From positions 1 through 64,000 of the forward strand of contig JAUCBJ010006660.1 of the NCBI GenBank assembly GCA_032718475.1: a stretch of 64,000 bases of DNA, in the 5' to 3' direction. This DNA is from Nemertoderma westbladi. Taxonomy: Eukaryota > Xenacoelomorpha > Nemertodermatida > Nemertodermatidae. The notes below the pieces were generated by a model that saw nothing but the letters and a program-made list of their open reading frames with translations, ran no database searches and was not told where the DNA came from. The position numbers were made by a program, and so were the translations under genes. Numbering within the stretch: the stretch's first letter is position 1; every line of letters starts with the position of its first letter. Positions 50,835-63,181 of this stretch are shown in pieces.

Positions 50835-52062
50835 TGTAAAAGCTTTTGTGGGATGTAACTGGCCCTTTTGCTTTGCAATCCAGTTCCCTCCCAGGCGCTG
50901 GAATACTCTAAAAAGCTCTCTAACGCGAATGATGCAAAGCGACCGGCTGATTGGCTGATTTGTTATACGAGGGGCTCTTTGCTATGTTCTATCGGCCAAC
51001 CAGAGCTATAGCAGCAGAGTATGCAACCAGGGCAACCGAGCGGAGTGACTCATTTTGTGTGTTGGCCAAGGGCTGCAAAATTCCTGATATTTCGGCATTT
51101 AGATATTCGTGGAACCTGTGGAATCTGGTGTTCTGCCAATGAGAGCTATCCCTCTCTGTGTAAAAAGATACCTGCAACGGTGTTAGAGTCAGAGAGTGTT
51201 TTTGTTACTGTTGTGTTGTTTCTATCTAGGCCAAGAACACCGGCTCTGGAGTCAATTGTTTCAGACTTTAGAAGAAACATTAGTAGGCTTAGATTATAGA
51301 ACGTATAACTGTTATCTCGCCATAATTATCAACTAACCAAACAATCATATCATATCTTAACCTACCGTCTTAATGCTTTTACTGTTGTTATTATTTGTAT
51401 TAGTTGGTTGAATATTATTTGGAGAACATCTATAAAGAACCCAAATTTCCCAATTTTCTTGATACACTACAGGTTAGAGAGACAGGATACATATAACAAT
51501 TGCGACTTATGTTATCGTGGTTTGTAGTGAATCTAATGCTATTTGATAGGCACTACATGAGTCAATTGCTGTTCTCTTTATATATGATAAAATTCATTGA
51601 CGGTCGGCAGATTAGTGTGCAGTATTGTGCGTTATCGGTAGTGTGCATGATTGTGGCTGATAACTAAGCATTTCCTAAAGAATGCGCCTCATACGTGAAT
51701 CATAAGCCTTACCGACTTACCGTTGTGTTTAGTATAAGTCATATCTCTGTTTACCTAGATAGAGCGCCACGTCCTAAAGGAACTGTTTATATTTCCCGAA
51801 AGTGAATAATATTGGTCAGAAATTATTTATTAACGATCAATCGAATAATACAGTAAGCTTACACTGCAATAACAATCTAAGCCCTCAGAATCCAGTCTCC
51901 CGGGTATATCCAGCGGGTGAATGGACGCGCACTAGGCTGGCTTCTGCTAATGTTGTGTTTATTGGTATTAAATATTTGTCAATTTCTAAAGTCTATTTAT
52001 AAACCAAAAGACATATAAATTTTGGCAGGTTAAACTGCTAAAGGTCTTCAAAAGCGCGTACA
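50835..52062 (+). repeat. 5' LTR of BEL element
   Basis: 1228 bp, bounded by TGTAAAAGC and GCGTACA. The mismatches noticed with the 3' LTR are single-base changes (TATTTCGG/TAGTTCGG, CTATCCCTC/CTATTCCTC, ATTGACGG/ATTAACGG, GTTTATATT/GTTAATATT). The short ORFs inside are mirrored in the 3' copy and are not supported as genes. Confidence 0.95.
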
Positions 52063-54349
52063 ATAACAGTTATTGTCTTTATTGCAGTAAGCAATAAAGT
52101 TGAAAGTACCGGTCGACCGGTAAACCTAAACCGGTACTGCTGTAGGTCCGTAGGCCCAACTGCCAGAATCGGTACTGCTGTAGGTCCGTAGGCCCAACTG
52201 CCAGAATCGGTACTGCTGTAGGTCCGTAGGCCCAACTGCCAGAATCGGTACTGCTGTAGGTCTGTAGGCCCAACTGTCCTAACCGGTACTTCCAGTATAA
52301 GTACATTAGTATTATTCGATTTTGATTATTGTATACCGGTAGGTCTCGATATTAAATCGGGGACGCATGGTTTTTATTGGGATTTTACTTAGGTCTATTT
52401 CTGTCAGTTTTATTTCCTAGTAAGTTAATATTGAGCTGAAGACGTGTAAGTCTGCTCAGATTGTTCAGATAACTGTAGGCCGGACTGTTGTCGGATTGTT
52501 GTTGGGTTTGGAGAGATTACGGCGTGTGTAGAGTTTGTCTGATAAAGTGCCAGTTAGTAAGTTGGGGCAGCCAGAGCTGTAAGGTCAATCCCCTCTTAAA
52601 GAATAAGCCGTACTACCGTGTTAGAACGCATACTAACTAACCATTTTGGAATCTGCACATACTGTAGTTTATTTAGGCTTGACAGTATTCTGCCGGCGTT
52701 TTGGCCTGTGTTTGTTTGTGTGGTCTGTTCAGGTACCGTAATAGTTATTACTCAGATATTTTGTAGGCTGGATTGTTGTCTAGCTATTATTAGGTCTGAA
52801 GAGATTGCTGCGTGTGTAGAGTTTGTCTGATAAAGTGCCAGTTAGTAAGTTGGGGCAGCCAGAGCTGTAAGGTCAATCCCCTCTTAAAGAATAAGTCGTA
52901 CTACCGTGTTAGAACGCATACTAACTAACCATTTTGGAATCTGCACATACTGTAGTTTATTTAGGCTTGATGGTAGTCTGCCAGCGTTTGGTTTGTATTT
53001 GTTTGAGTATTCTGTACGGGTAGCGTAATATTTATTATTCAGAGTTTATGCGATTATTCGCAACATTCATGTCCCCAAGTTTATTCCTACAGTAATTGTG
53101 CTTGTTACTCATACCGTTATAGTTAAATTAACCCCGGTACTACACGGGCTGCTTGGCGTAGGTAAAGACTGGTGATTTTGTGCACCGGTCACTCCAGCAG
53201 ATGCCGTGGTTCTTTTAGCTGTTCAAGTATTTTTAACTGCTAGTTATCTGTTTTATAAGTACTTGTACCTAATTTAGGGTTTGGTGTACAGTGTTTTCCG
53301 AAAGTAATTAGTGTGTGGGCAGTGTATTGTGTTGTAAAGTGGTTAATAGGCACGTTGGATCTGGTAGTCCGCGGTAATTAACTACTAGGTAGGGACACTC
53401 CGTGATACATAACGTAGTACCTATAGCGATACGGCTATAGGTCGTCAGGCGGTGGTATTTTCCTATCTGGACAACACAGTGTATTTACTACTACTTATTA
53501 TTTTAAAATACCGTAGTATCCTGTCCGATGTAATAACCAGAAAATCTAACACTCTGTTAGACTGGTTTGTAGTTCCTTGTAAAATTACCCTAAAATTTCG
53601 TACGTAATATTTTTGTTGTGTTTAATTAGAGATTTAATCTCACCCGTATCGTAAGTAATTTGTAGATAAGTAACTTAGGAAGTAGAATTATCTGTTTTAG
53701 TGTCTAATAAGTAGCACTTCACTGAGAGCGCACAGCTTTTGTGTAGTGATTACTTCCCAGAAATAATAACATCTATTTCAATATTGTAACAAAACCCCTC
53801 ATACGGGTACATATAAATCCACTAAATCTATTAATAAAATAGTAGGCCTGTCATACAATCCTTAGGTCTTAATATCAGTTGGACTACTGCTTGAATAACG
53901 GTAATAGAGTAAGTAAAGTAACCAGGTAACCCCTAACATTCAATTATTTTAAAATAATTGACATACCGGTATTTACAATAGGCTTATTATATTTATTCTA
54001 TAAATTTAGGCTGAAATCATACCGGTATTCTGTAATTAATTCTAGTCTGTAATAATTATACTTATATATACTATAAGTGTCAGCTGTATACCGGTATTCA
54101 CGATAGGCCTATTATATATTTATATATATTTGTGCTAAATTTATATACCGGTACTCTGTGACAAATCTAGTCTGTAATAATACTTATATATATACTATAA
54201 GCATACCGGTATTCTAATATATTATATATATATCACGCTACACTGAGTAGCAGTATCGGTAATTAATTATTAGGCTAACAGTGATACTGAATTACTAGAC
54301 TTACTTTAACCGTATTTATAGCCGTAGGCGTTCAACTGTGTAAACAAAC
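52063..54349 (+). other. BEL leader with tandem and direct repeats
   Basis: A 2.3-kb untranslated leader. 52132-52290 has four units of a 38-bp repeat (CGGTACTGCTGTAGGTCCG...). About 52475-53045 is a direct duplication with a 288-base offset (GATAAAGTGCCAGTTAGTAAG at 52541 and 52829). From 53930 on, ATACCGGTATT palindromes recur. No ORF was recognised; packaging or regulatory roles are possible. Confidence 0.75.
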
Positions 54350-57300
54350 ATGTCAGACGCAACCAAATCACTGTCAGATAGTCTCTTAGAAAGTGTTAGA
54401 ATGAGTATTAGACTTAGACAGCGTATTAAAAGGATCTGTGACCAAGATCCAAGTATAGAACATCCTAGATCCAAGTCTAAGTCACATACTATTGCAAGAA
54501 AGGCCATCCCTACAGTAGTAGTGTCAGACCCTAGGCTAGTAGAACAGCGTAGGTCTATCATTGGCACTCGGGCCCAAGTCAAGCGGGATCAAGAAGCAGC
54601 TATCAAACAGCAGCAACATCCTAGCCAAGAACCTAGTTCTCAGCGGCCCGATAGCTCCAGTAGTTCGGATACTGTTGAGCGGACGCCCGAATGCGGAGCG
54701 AAGATGGCGGATACGGTTTATGATGAACGGCCAACCTATGAAGAATCAACCGACGCCACTTCTTCTCAAGTGGAAAGCGAATTGGAAAGCGAAGTGGAAA
54801 GCGAATTAACAGCAGCAGAGAAACCGCGAACTAGAGACGCCATTGACATCTATCTGTCAGACTATCAGCGATTCCTAGGAGACGAAGAGTTGAGGAGATG
54901 ACTGTCTGGACTTCGCCCTAATAGTGAAGGAACCAAGCTTGTGTTGGACGCAATCGATGCGGAAATGTTAGCTGCGAACCAAGCTAAATTTGATGAACGA
55001 CTCCGCCTCATTAGAGTCCAAGAAGAACAAGTAAAGAAAAAACGGATAGAGGACAGAAAGGCAGTGGCAGTGGAAGCGGCAGAAGCAAAAGCGGCAGCGG
55101 CAGTGGAAGCAGCCAAAGCAGAGGCAGCAAAGGCAGTGGCAGAAGCAGAACGGAGAGCATCTCAGGAGACTACCCAACTGGAGTTGGAAAATCTGCAAGA
55201 GACGCAAGACTGCATAAATAAACAGTTAACTGCTAATCAAATGCAGATGATGAGTCGATCTACTCCCAAACGCCAGGAATACACATCATCGGGGGAAGGC
55301 GAGACTACAGATCCTGAAGGCGGAGGAAATAGATCTCGTCTAAGCAGGCGTAGAAAAACATCTCACCGTCACAAATTGCCTGATTTGCCCCCAGCGGTTA
55401 GAAGACAACTAGCTAGCACAGACTTAGGTAGTACAGAACCCACAGACCAAATTATTGAGGTCAAAAGACTCCCTACTATAGTTGATGAGCCTGAAATAAT
55501 TAGGCCTGTCGTTCCCAAAGCCACTCCTGTGCTAGAGACCCCTATACTTCCAGAGCTTAACTCTAAATTCCCTCTACACAGTACTACACTGCCTGTACCC
55601 GGTAGAACAGTCCATACGAATATCCCTGTCTTGGACACTGAGAGAGAAATCAAAGATTTGTCTCCCGTCGTCCAGCGTCGACCCGCTACAATGTTAGCGA
55701 CTCCCGCTTCGGCGGTCGAGTGGGTAGAGGAGGGACGGCGGGGGATGAATCTCCTGCTCGGGCAGATGCAGGAGACTGTCCACCAACTCAAGGGAACATT
55801 AAGGGAAAGTAGGGTAGAATTGCAAGAAGTGCAGCAAAGTATCGCGCTAGAACGCGACAACTTAGTCAATATACAAAAGGGTATACCAATACCCCCTGTA
55901 ACATTGTGTCAACCTGTTAGGTCTGAAGTATTACATGCGCAAGGTGTGGAGCCTACACGCATCTATACTGCTAGTGAAGTAGAAACTCCTATAGCAAACC
56001 CTATTAAGGGTGATTATAAACCTGTTGTTAATGATATTCCCTATAGACCTGATAATAATCCGATAAATTTATATACCGATAATTCGATATTAAATAATAC
56101 GATGGCCCAAGAAAGCTTTACGCGTCAGATGGCTAGAACAGAAGCCCGCCAAGCAGTCAAAGTGGGAGAGATCGTCAAATTCAATGGAGATGAGATGAAA
56201 TGGTTACCTTTCAATGAATATTACAAAGATAGCATACAGAACTCTGTACTATCTAATGGAGAGAAACTTAGATTCCTCATCAAGTGCTTGGAAGGACCTC
56301 CCAAGTTAATGGCGTTAAAGTTCATTGGACATCCAGATGGATTAAGACAAGTTTGGGATACATTAAACATCAGGTATGGTAACAAGGATAACATAGCTAA
56401 GTATTTGTATGCAAAATTAGTAGCCCCCCGAAACTTTCTTAGTAGCGGGATTATAGAGTTTTCCGATGAGATTCAGGAGATCTGTAGACAATTGGACTGG
56501 TTAGGTAAGTCTCATGAATATCAGAGTTCCATGGTTATTGGAGCCGTAGTCTCTACTTTACCAAAGGGTGGAGTATGTACACGCTGGGACAAGAAAGTGT
56601 TGTATATGAATGAGCAGCAACGACGAGGCCCTACCATGGCTGATCTCATGTCTTTCTTAGATAGTGAAGTAAAATTACAACTCATAAAGCAGTCCAGAGA
56701 GAAAACATCGGAAAATAAGGTAAGTGAGAAACCCGTTTCTAGGAGAAGGGTAATACCAGTGTGTTATACTGACGACGGCGAAAGCCAAGCTTCTCAAGAA
56801 GAGGACAGCGGGAAAGACACAGCAAAATCTTACTATGACAACAAGACCTATAAAGACGTAAGTAAATATAAGTCTCGAACCAGTGACAGGAGAGAACAGG
56901 TAACAACAACTCCTCCTACGTCTCCTAAGAGAATTCACGGAAGAAAGCCCGAAGAAAGAACTAGAGTGCATCAAGTTACCCAAGGTAAAGTGAGTAACAT
57001 CAAACCAAAATGTGCGCTGTGCGACGGGCCCCACCGTTTGAGTGTGTGTGCTGAATTCCTAAAGAAATCCCTGGTAGACAGACGTGAAGTCATGTGGGAT
57101 AAGCGGTTATGCTATAATTGCCTCAGACAAGGACACCAACGGCGAACCTGTTACTCCGACGTAAGGTGTGCAAAGTGCGGTGCGAAACATCACATCTTGT
57201 TACACAGTGAATTCGAACGAAACAACCCGAGTCAGGTAAGTGAGCCCGAACTACATGTCCAATTCAGTGATGTAAATGACACTGATCAAGAGTCTGAGAT

Positions 57301-58444
57301 GGAAGGATTCTATACTGACGAATTCTCCGACGCCAACGAATCCTGTTACCTAATCAATACCGCGGTGTATCGAGCACTTACTTACGAAAAGGACACCGAC
57401 AATGAGTTCCCCCCAACTACCTTTGACAGACAACCATCTTGGAAAGCTCCAACTTCCAACGTAGGAATCAGAGAATTTCCTGTAGTGCAGGTAAGAGTTC
57501 ACGGTCCTACCAAAAGTTACATAGTGAACGCCCTCCTTGACTCCGGCAGCACAGGAACATTCATCGATCAAGAACTAGCCGAAGATATCTTTGCTGGACA
57601 ACCCAAATTCCAAACTAAGTTGAATATGTCCGGAATTATGCAGGTTTGGAAATCTACCATAACGGCAGATTACTATGTAGGTGCGTTGTCCACCCCCCAG
57701 GATAAATTAGGAGCACAAAGTATAAGGTCAGTAAAAATGGTGGCTATAAAGAACTTCGCTACTACCCAAGTAGAACCTTATAACTGGGACGAGGACGAGA
57801 GCATCCAACAGCTTAAGATACCTCGATTCCAGACAGATTATCCTGGAGTGCAAATACTCATCGGCCAAAACGCGCATGAGGCGCTCGAGACATTGGAGAA
57901 ACGGCCTGCTCAACCGCAGCCACTACAAACCTATGCGGTAAGAACTAGAGTAGGTTGGTACTTCACTGGCCCTTCCCGTAGAACTCTCAAAGAGAGATTA
58001 CCTCAACAACAGGTATACCAAGTAAAGGAATGGGAAGTGGAGAGCAGTGATGTGGACGATCCAACTGAGGGAACACCATACTCCTCAGATAATGACGATA
58101 TTAACTCCAATGTAGATCAATGGAGACATTGCCTTGGGACGATTAATCCAGCCGACATCGCTTCCAGAGGAGCAACTCCTCAAGAACTGATAGATACTCC
58201 AGGCTGGTTAGGTGGATCCGACTTCTTAAGTAAAGAAGAAGAAGAATGGCCTCCTCATCTTACCACGGCGGAGATTAGACAGGCCAAGGGAGCGGAGAAA
58301 GTAACACAACAACTCAATCGCCCAGCTGGTCGTTTATGTTTACTGGAAAGAGACCGAAAACTGTCCGGAAACTATGGAAGGCAAGATACTCTTCCTACGA
58401 CCACTTCCCTAATCCGACAAATATCTAGGGACTCCATAACGTAA
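54350..58444 (+). CDS. BEL/Pao gag-protease with fused pol remnant, one in-frame TGA
   Basis: One frame from ATG 54350 to TAA 58444, interrupted only by TGA at 54899-54901 (context AGA-TGA-CTG). Numbering from Met 54941: a Glu/Ala/Lys-rich coiled coil (about 10-90), a DUF1759-like gag domain (about 385-540; VKFNGDEMKWLPFNEYY, GPPKLMALKFI), zinc knuckles (CALCDGPHRLSVC from 691; LCYNCLRQGHQRRTC from 723; CAKCGAKHH), and the DUF1758 aspartic protease with LLDSGST (Asp867). After the protease segment GWYFTGPSR the frame jumps to WRHCLGTINPADIASRG, which normally lies at the end of RNase H. RT and most of RNase H are therefore deleted in frame and no integrase follows. Confidence 0.9.
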
Positions 58445-60073
58445 TAACATATGGAGTGGGCGTGTGACTATATCATTTTATATTTGTTTTTATTTTATAT
58501 TTATGTATGTATTATTATGTAATTTTATTATAATCGTTTCCTTTAATTTTATTTAGTAGAATGTTATTTTAGTGATTATTTAGTAGATTAGTGCAATATA
58601 TTAGTGTTTATTACGTACGTAATTACTTATAATATATATTTAGTGCGACGGCGAGAAATAATTATTTTTTCTCTTTCCTTACTGTCCGTATCATATTATA
58701 AATACGTGACTACAGTAAGATGAAATGTCCGTACTTATTAAAGTACAATAAAGCCACTACTATATTAAAGTATTATTGGTAGGCAGAGTATTAGGAATGC
58801 AAAGTTCAGATCCTCGTGTCTCGGCTAAACCAAGCTCTGGGTAGACCTTGGAAACGACTTGCCTCTTCACACTGACATTGCTTCGTGCGATATTGCTCTT
58901 CTACTTTATATTAAATAATACATATAGTAGCGTGATGTCCCTATAACAGTAGCGTAAAACGCAAATAAATCTGTTAAACCTTTTGACCATCTGTAATTCT
59001 AGTCGATTAAGATATCGCGGCACCCACCGATATACTTGAAAGACAAATTCTAGAATCAGTGGTTAACGTCCCCAGACAAGTTCTGGAATAAATCGGTGCC
59101 CATCTTAAATATTAATTTAATATTTATTAAAATCTGTAAAATTCAGATCCTTTAAAATTTCTAGTCAATTAAGATATCGCAGCACTTACCGATACTCTTA
59201 AAAGACAATTTTATAGAATTAAAGATCCTAGGTCCCCAGACATGCTCTGGAATAAAATTGTGTCAATTTTACCATCAAATAATAAAATTCACGGGAATAA
59301 ATTTAAATTCATATTTTTAATGAATTTGATAAATTGTCATTTTATACAATTTATAACATTCCCAAAATTCCATTAATTAATAGATCATGGGAGCGGAGAT
59401 TCATCCTATTGAGTGTATTAGAGTGCGAGAATCTCCAACTTAGTCAATAGCCGATAAAAATTAATAAAATCATGCATAAAGAGGATATTGACAATTAAAG
59501 AATTACTATTAAATAGCATTCCAGATCTGTATGCATGAGAATTACCCTAATTCTACCGCTAGCTTTCCATAATGTCACCATAGCAACACCCACGCTAGAA
59601 TTAGAAGCAAGTTAAAAGAACAATAGAAAGCTTGTCCCATTGCATAGCATAGAGAATACATAGCACACTGTTAGTATCCAAGGATACACAATAATAATGT
59701 GACATTCTGGAAGGCACTGACTAATGGACAAATGGCCCGTATGTGTACAATTGGTGACAGTTGTGTGGAATTTGTGCGTTTGTAGGTGAATGTTACTGCT
59801 AAGGTGTGTTTACAGTAGCTAGTCACAATTGTGAAAGTAGCCCAACTCTCCTATAGAAAGAACCTAAAGTGGATTCAAGCCTTTGGGACGGACAGTGGAG
59901 TGACTTGTGCCGGTTATCGTTGTCGTGCTGTTGCTACATGTTGGCGTAAACACCGCGACGACGGTACATCGGCGCTGAGAATCCCACTGTCCGGGGGCAA
60001 CGAGAGGTAGGCAGCGACGCCCGCAAGCCTAAACCTAAACTCATTTTGATATTAATAAGCTCAGATAGCAGAT
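58445..60073 (+). other. BEL non-coding gap with duplicated segment and hairpin
   Basis: No ORF of note. A segment of about 105 bases (TTCTAGTC-ATTAAGATATCGC ... CCCCAGACA-G-TCTGGAATAAA) occurs at about 58996-59090 and again at 59158-59255. Just before the accessory gene, CGGACAGTGG (59889-59898) and CCACTGTCCG (59984-59993) form a perfect 10-bp stem around an 85-base loop. Confidence 0.7.
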
Positions 60074-61870
60074 ATGACGGAGTTGATAGAAGATGATCTT
60101 GGTATCAGGGAGCGATATACTCTACCTTTACAAGCATTTGTGGATAGCTTGATACGCGGTGAAGCCGATCCAACCATTACGGAGGACGGTGGTCGTTATA
60201 TCGAACCGCCGATGTCCCGAGAGCAACTTACGCGTGAATTGGACTATCGAAAATTCACCGCTCGCTATACGCATCGTAATGGTACGTATATGGACTTCTT
60301 AACTACCGGCCATCCTATCGACTTGCATGATACGGACGATGTAGACACCGAAAGGGAAATGGTTCTATTTAAATATCATACCCAGCGGAGTCGTAACGAT
60401 AAACCGAGAATAGAACACGTAACAGACTGGAAAGAGAAAACGTTGAAGAACCGGATAAATGCATCGACTTCAACGACTACATGGAATTTTTGAGAGAAAC
60501 TTATCTCAACATCTCCAGTCAGCAGAACCTCGAGACTCTATATCCTCAAGGTATACATCATGACCCCATGGTAGAACTCAAACGGCTCTATCTCACTATG
60601 ATGTATCTTACCGCCGATCGTCCACTACCTGTTATCCCGGATAGTTTTGAACAAATGGAAGAATATTGCAAAACTGGAGAACGATCACCCGCGTTTCCTC
60701 TACAGGACGTACGTCTTTGGTATTGTTGTGATGAGTGCCCTAGACCCAACCAACAAACTGAAAGACATAAACATCCGCGGAGACGTTGCGCTAAACACAG
60801 TTTTACGCGTTATACTTACGGGAGTTTCGAGCGAAACCTGTTCGACGTATCACCTACGATCGCTCGTCTTAAACGATCACTAAATAAACCCATGATCAGA
60901 GTTCCGGAATACTCGGTCAGGCCTCCTCATTCCCCAGTGAGACCTCGGACTCTTGGTCCTGGCAGTATCACTGATCCTCCCGAACTATATTCGCTGTTCC
61001 TATTTCCACGAAAAAACGGCGATGGAAATTTATTGTGCATATTGCAGACTCAATAACTTGCACATTTTTGCGGTTTGCCCTCAATTTATGACTCAATGTC
61101 ACCATTGTCAACTAAAGGGACACGCCAGTTTCGATTGCCCTTTTAATCACGATTTGGAAAGCGTAGATGAAATGATTACACTACGTTACATCAGAGCTTG
61201 GGAAGCGAACGCTGATTTACATTGTGATTCGCGCCATCGTTATTATCCTGGACGCGCTTACGAAGGAGTTTATGCGTTCCATCCTTATCTATTCGCTTCT
61301 GTCGAACAGAAATCACGCTTATCAAGTTACGAACTACTGAAGCGCGTCGGAGAATGTATTTCAACCAAATTTGTACGCAAATTTCTCAGGAGTGTTAATC
61401 CTAGCGACATTCATTCCTATAACTTAATCAATTTTATCCGTCAAGATCCGGACTATGGAGACTTATTTGTTAACTCACACCCCGAGTTACAGGAAGTATA
61501 TCGACGGCCTTACGAATACCGAGCCCGCGAACGCGAGTTGGAAAGAACCATTAAACCCAGGAAGTTTCTAACTGCCTATGGTCCACCTACGGCTCTCGTT
61601 CAGACCACTAGTAAAGGACCCGTAAGAGCGGCTGTCCTAAAACGCGCTCTAAAGGCCGTTAGACCCCTCTCCCCCGACGTTGATGTCAACCAACCCGGCA
61701 CTTCGACCGGCGGATACACCGACCATAATCCTACATCCTCTGATGCAATCATATTGCACCCTTCACCCAGGAGTTATAGCCCTCCTTGTAAAGTGGCTCG
61801 CCCCAAAGAGAAAAAGACTCTGGCTAGCTTTAAAAAGCTGCGTAAACACCCTCCGCGTAAGAAAGACTAA
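60074..61870 (+). CDS. Unrecognised zinc-knuckle gene in env position of BEL element (split in three frames)
   Basis: Three overlapping ORFs, 60074-60493 (139 aa), 60481-61056 (191 aa) and the part of 60953-61870 from about 61022. Coding-like sequence passes from one frame to the next at an A run near 60437-60440 and at an A6 run at 61011-61016, so they probably form one gene of about 600 codons with two one-base indels. The third part has CAYCRLNNLHIFAVC (CX2CX5HX4C) and CHHCQLKGHASFDC (CX2CX4HX4C), the second a canonical CCHC knuckle. The C-terminus is basic and Pro-rich (KVARPKEKKT, KKLRKHPPRKKD), like a nuclear localisation signal. There is no signal peptide or transmembrane segment, so it is not an envelope. 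No family recognised; nucleic-acid binding is inferred. Confidence 0.6.
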
Positions 61871-61948
61871 CTGTTTAGAGTATTTACATATATTAGAAAC
61901 TGTGATTTTGTATATTTTATAGACTCAAATCCCATTTTCTGGGAGCGG

Positions 61949-63176
61949 TGTAAAAGCTTTTGTGGGATGTAACTGGCCCTTTTGCTTTGCAATCCAGTTC
62001 CCTCCCAGGCGCTGGAATACTCTAAAAAGCTCTCTAACGCGAATGATGCAAAGCGACCGGCTGATTGGCTGATTTGTTATACGAGGGGCTCTTTGCTATG
62101 TTCTATCGGCCAACCAGAGCTATAGCAGCAGAGTATGCAACCAGGGCAACCGAGCGGAGTGACTCATTTTGTGTGTTGGCCAAGGGCTGCAAAATTCCTG
62201 ATAGTTCGGCATTTAGATATTCGTGGAACCTGTGGAATCTGGTGTTCTGCCAATGAGAGCTATTCCTCTCTGTGTAAAAAGATACCTGCAACGGTGTTAG
62301 AGTCAGAGAGTGTTTTTGTTACTGTTGTGTTGTTTCTATCTAGGCCAAGAACACCGGCTCTGGAGTCAATTGTTTCAGACTTTAGAAGAAACATTAGTAG
62401 GCTTAGATTATAGAACGTATAACTGTTATCTCGCCATAATTATCAACTAACCAAACAATCATATCATATCTTAACCTACCGTCTTAATGCTTTTACTGTT
62501 GTTATTATTTGTATTAGTTGGTTGAATATTATTTGGAGAACATCTATAAAGAACCCAAATTTCCCAATTTTCTTGATACACTACAGGTTAGAGAGACAGG
62601 ATACATATAACAATTGCGACTTATGTTATCGTGGTTTGTAGTGAATCTAATGCTATTTGATAGGCACTACATGAGTCAATTGCTGTTCTCTTTATATATG
62701 ATAAAATTCATTAACGGTCGGCAGATTAGTGTGCAGTATTGTGCGTTATCGGTAGTGTGCATGATTGTGGCTGATAACTAAGCATTTCCTAAAGAATGCG
62801 CCTCATACGTGAATCATAAGCCTTACCGACTTACCGTTGTGTTTAGTATAAGTCATATCTCTGTTTACCTAGATAGAGCGCCACGTCCTAAAGGAACTGT
62901 TAATATTTCCCGAAAGTGAATAATATTGGTCAGAAATTATTTATTAACGATCAATCGAATAATACAGTAAGCTTACACTGCAATAACAATCTAAGCCCTC
63001 AGAATCCAGTCTCCCGGGTATATCCAGCGGGTGAATGGACGCGCACTAGGCTGGCTTCTGCTAATGTTGTGTTTATTGGTATTAAATATTTGTCAATTTC
63101 TAAAGTCTATTTATAAACCAAAAGACATATAAATTTTGGCAGGTTAAACTGCTAAAGGTCTTCAAAAGCGCGTACA
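61949..63176 (+). repeat. 3' LTR of BEL element
   Basis: 1228 bp; preceded by the purine-rich TGGGAGCGG and followed by the GGGGT duplication at 63177-63181. Confidence 0.95.
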
Positions 63177-63181
63177 GGGGT

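Larger units (their letters stand above)
50835..63176 (+). mobile_element. Young, RT-less BEL/Pao element with accessory gene
   Basis: 12,342 bp. The LTRs are 50835-52062 and 61949-63176 (1228 bp each), TGTAAAAGC...GCGTACA, with about four mismatches found by reading. The GGGGT target duplication (50830-50834 and 63177-63181) lies in an element A copy. Order: 5' LTR, 2.3-kb leader, gag, DUF1758-type protease, a short piece of pol corresponding to the end of RNase H, a 1.6-kb gap, an unrecognised zinc-knuckle gene, a GGGAGCGG-type polypurine tract, 3' LTR. RT and integrase are missing, so mobilisation would need another BEL element. Confidence 0.95.

Noticed and set aside
50951-51299. Overlapping 63-aa and 92-aa ORFs in the BEL LTR
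   Set aside because: Found in both LTRs simply because these are duplicates; no domain, and three frames overlap the same stretch.
61011-61017. Canonical -1 slippery heptamer A-AAA-AAC in the BEL accessory gene
   Set aside because: A -1 shift there leads into a frame with an early stop. The downstream coding frame needs a +1 (or -2) change, so a one-base insertion in the A run explains it better.
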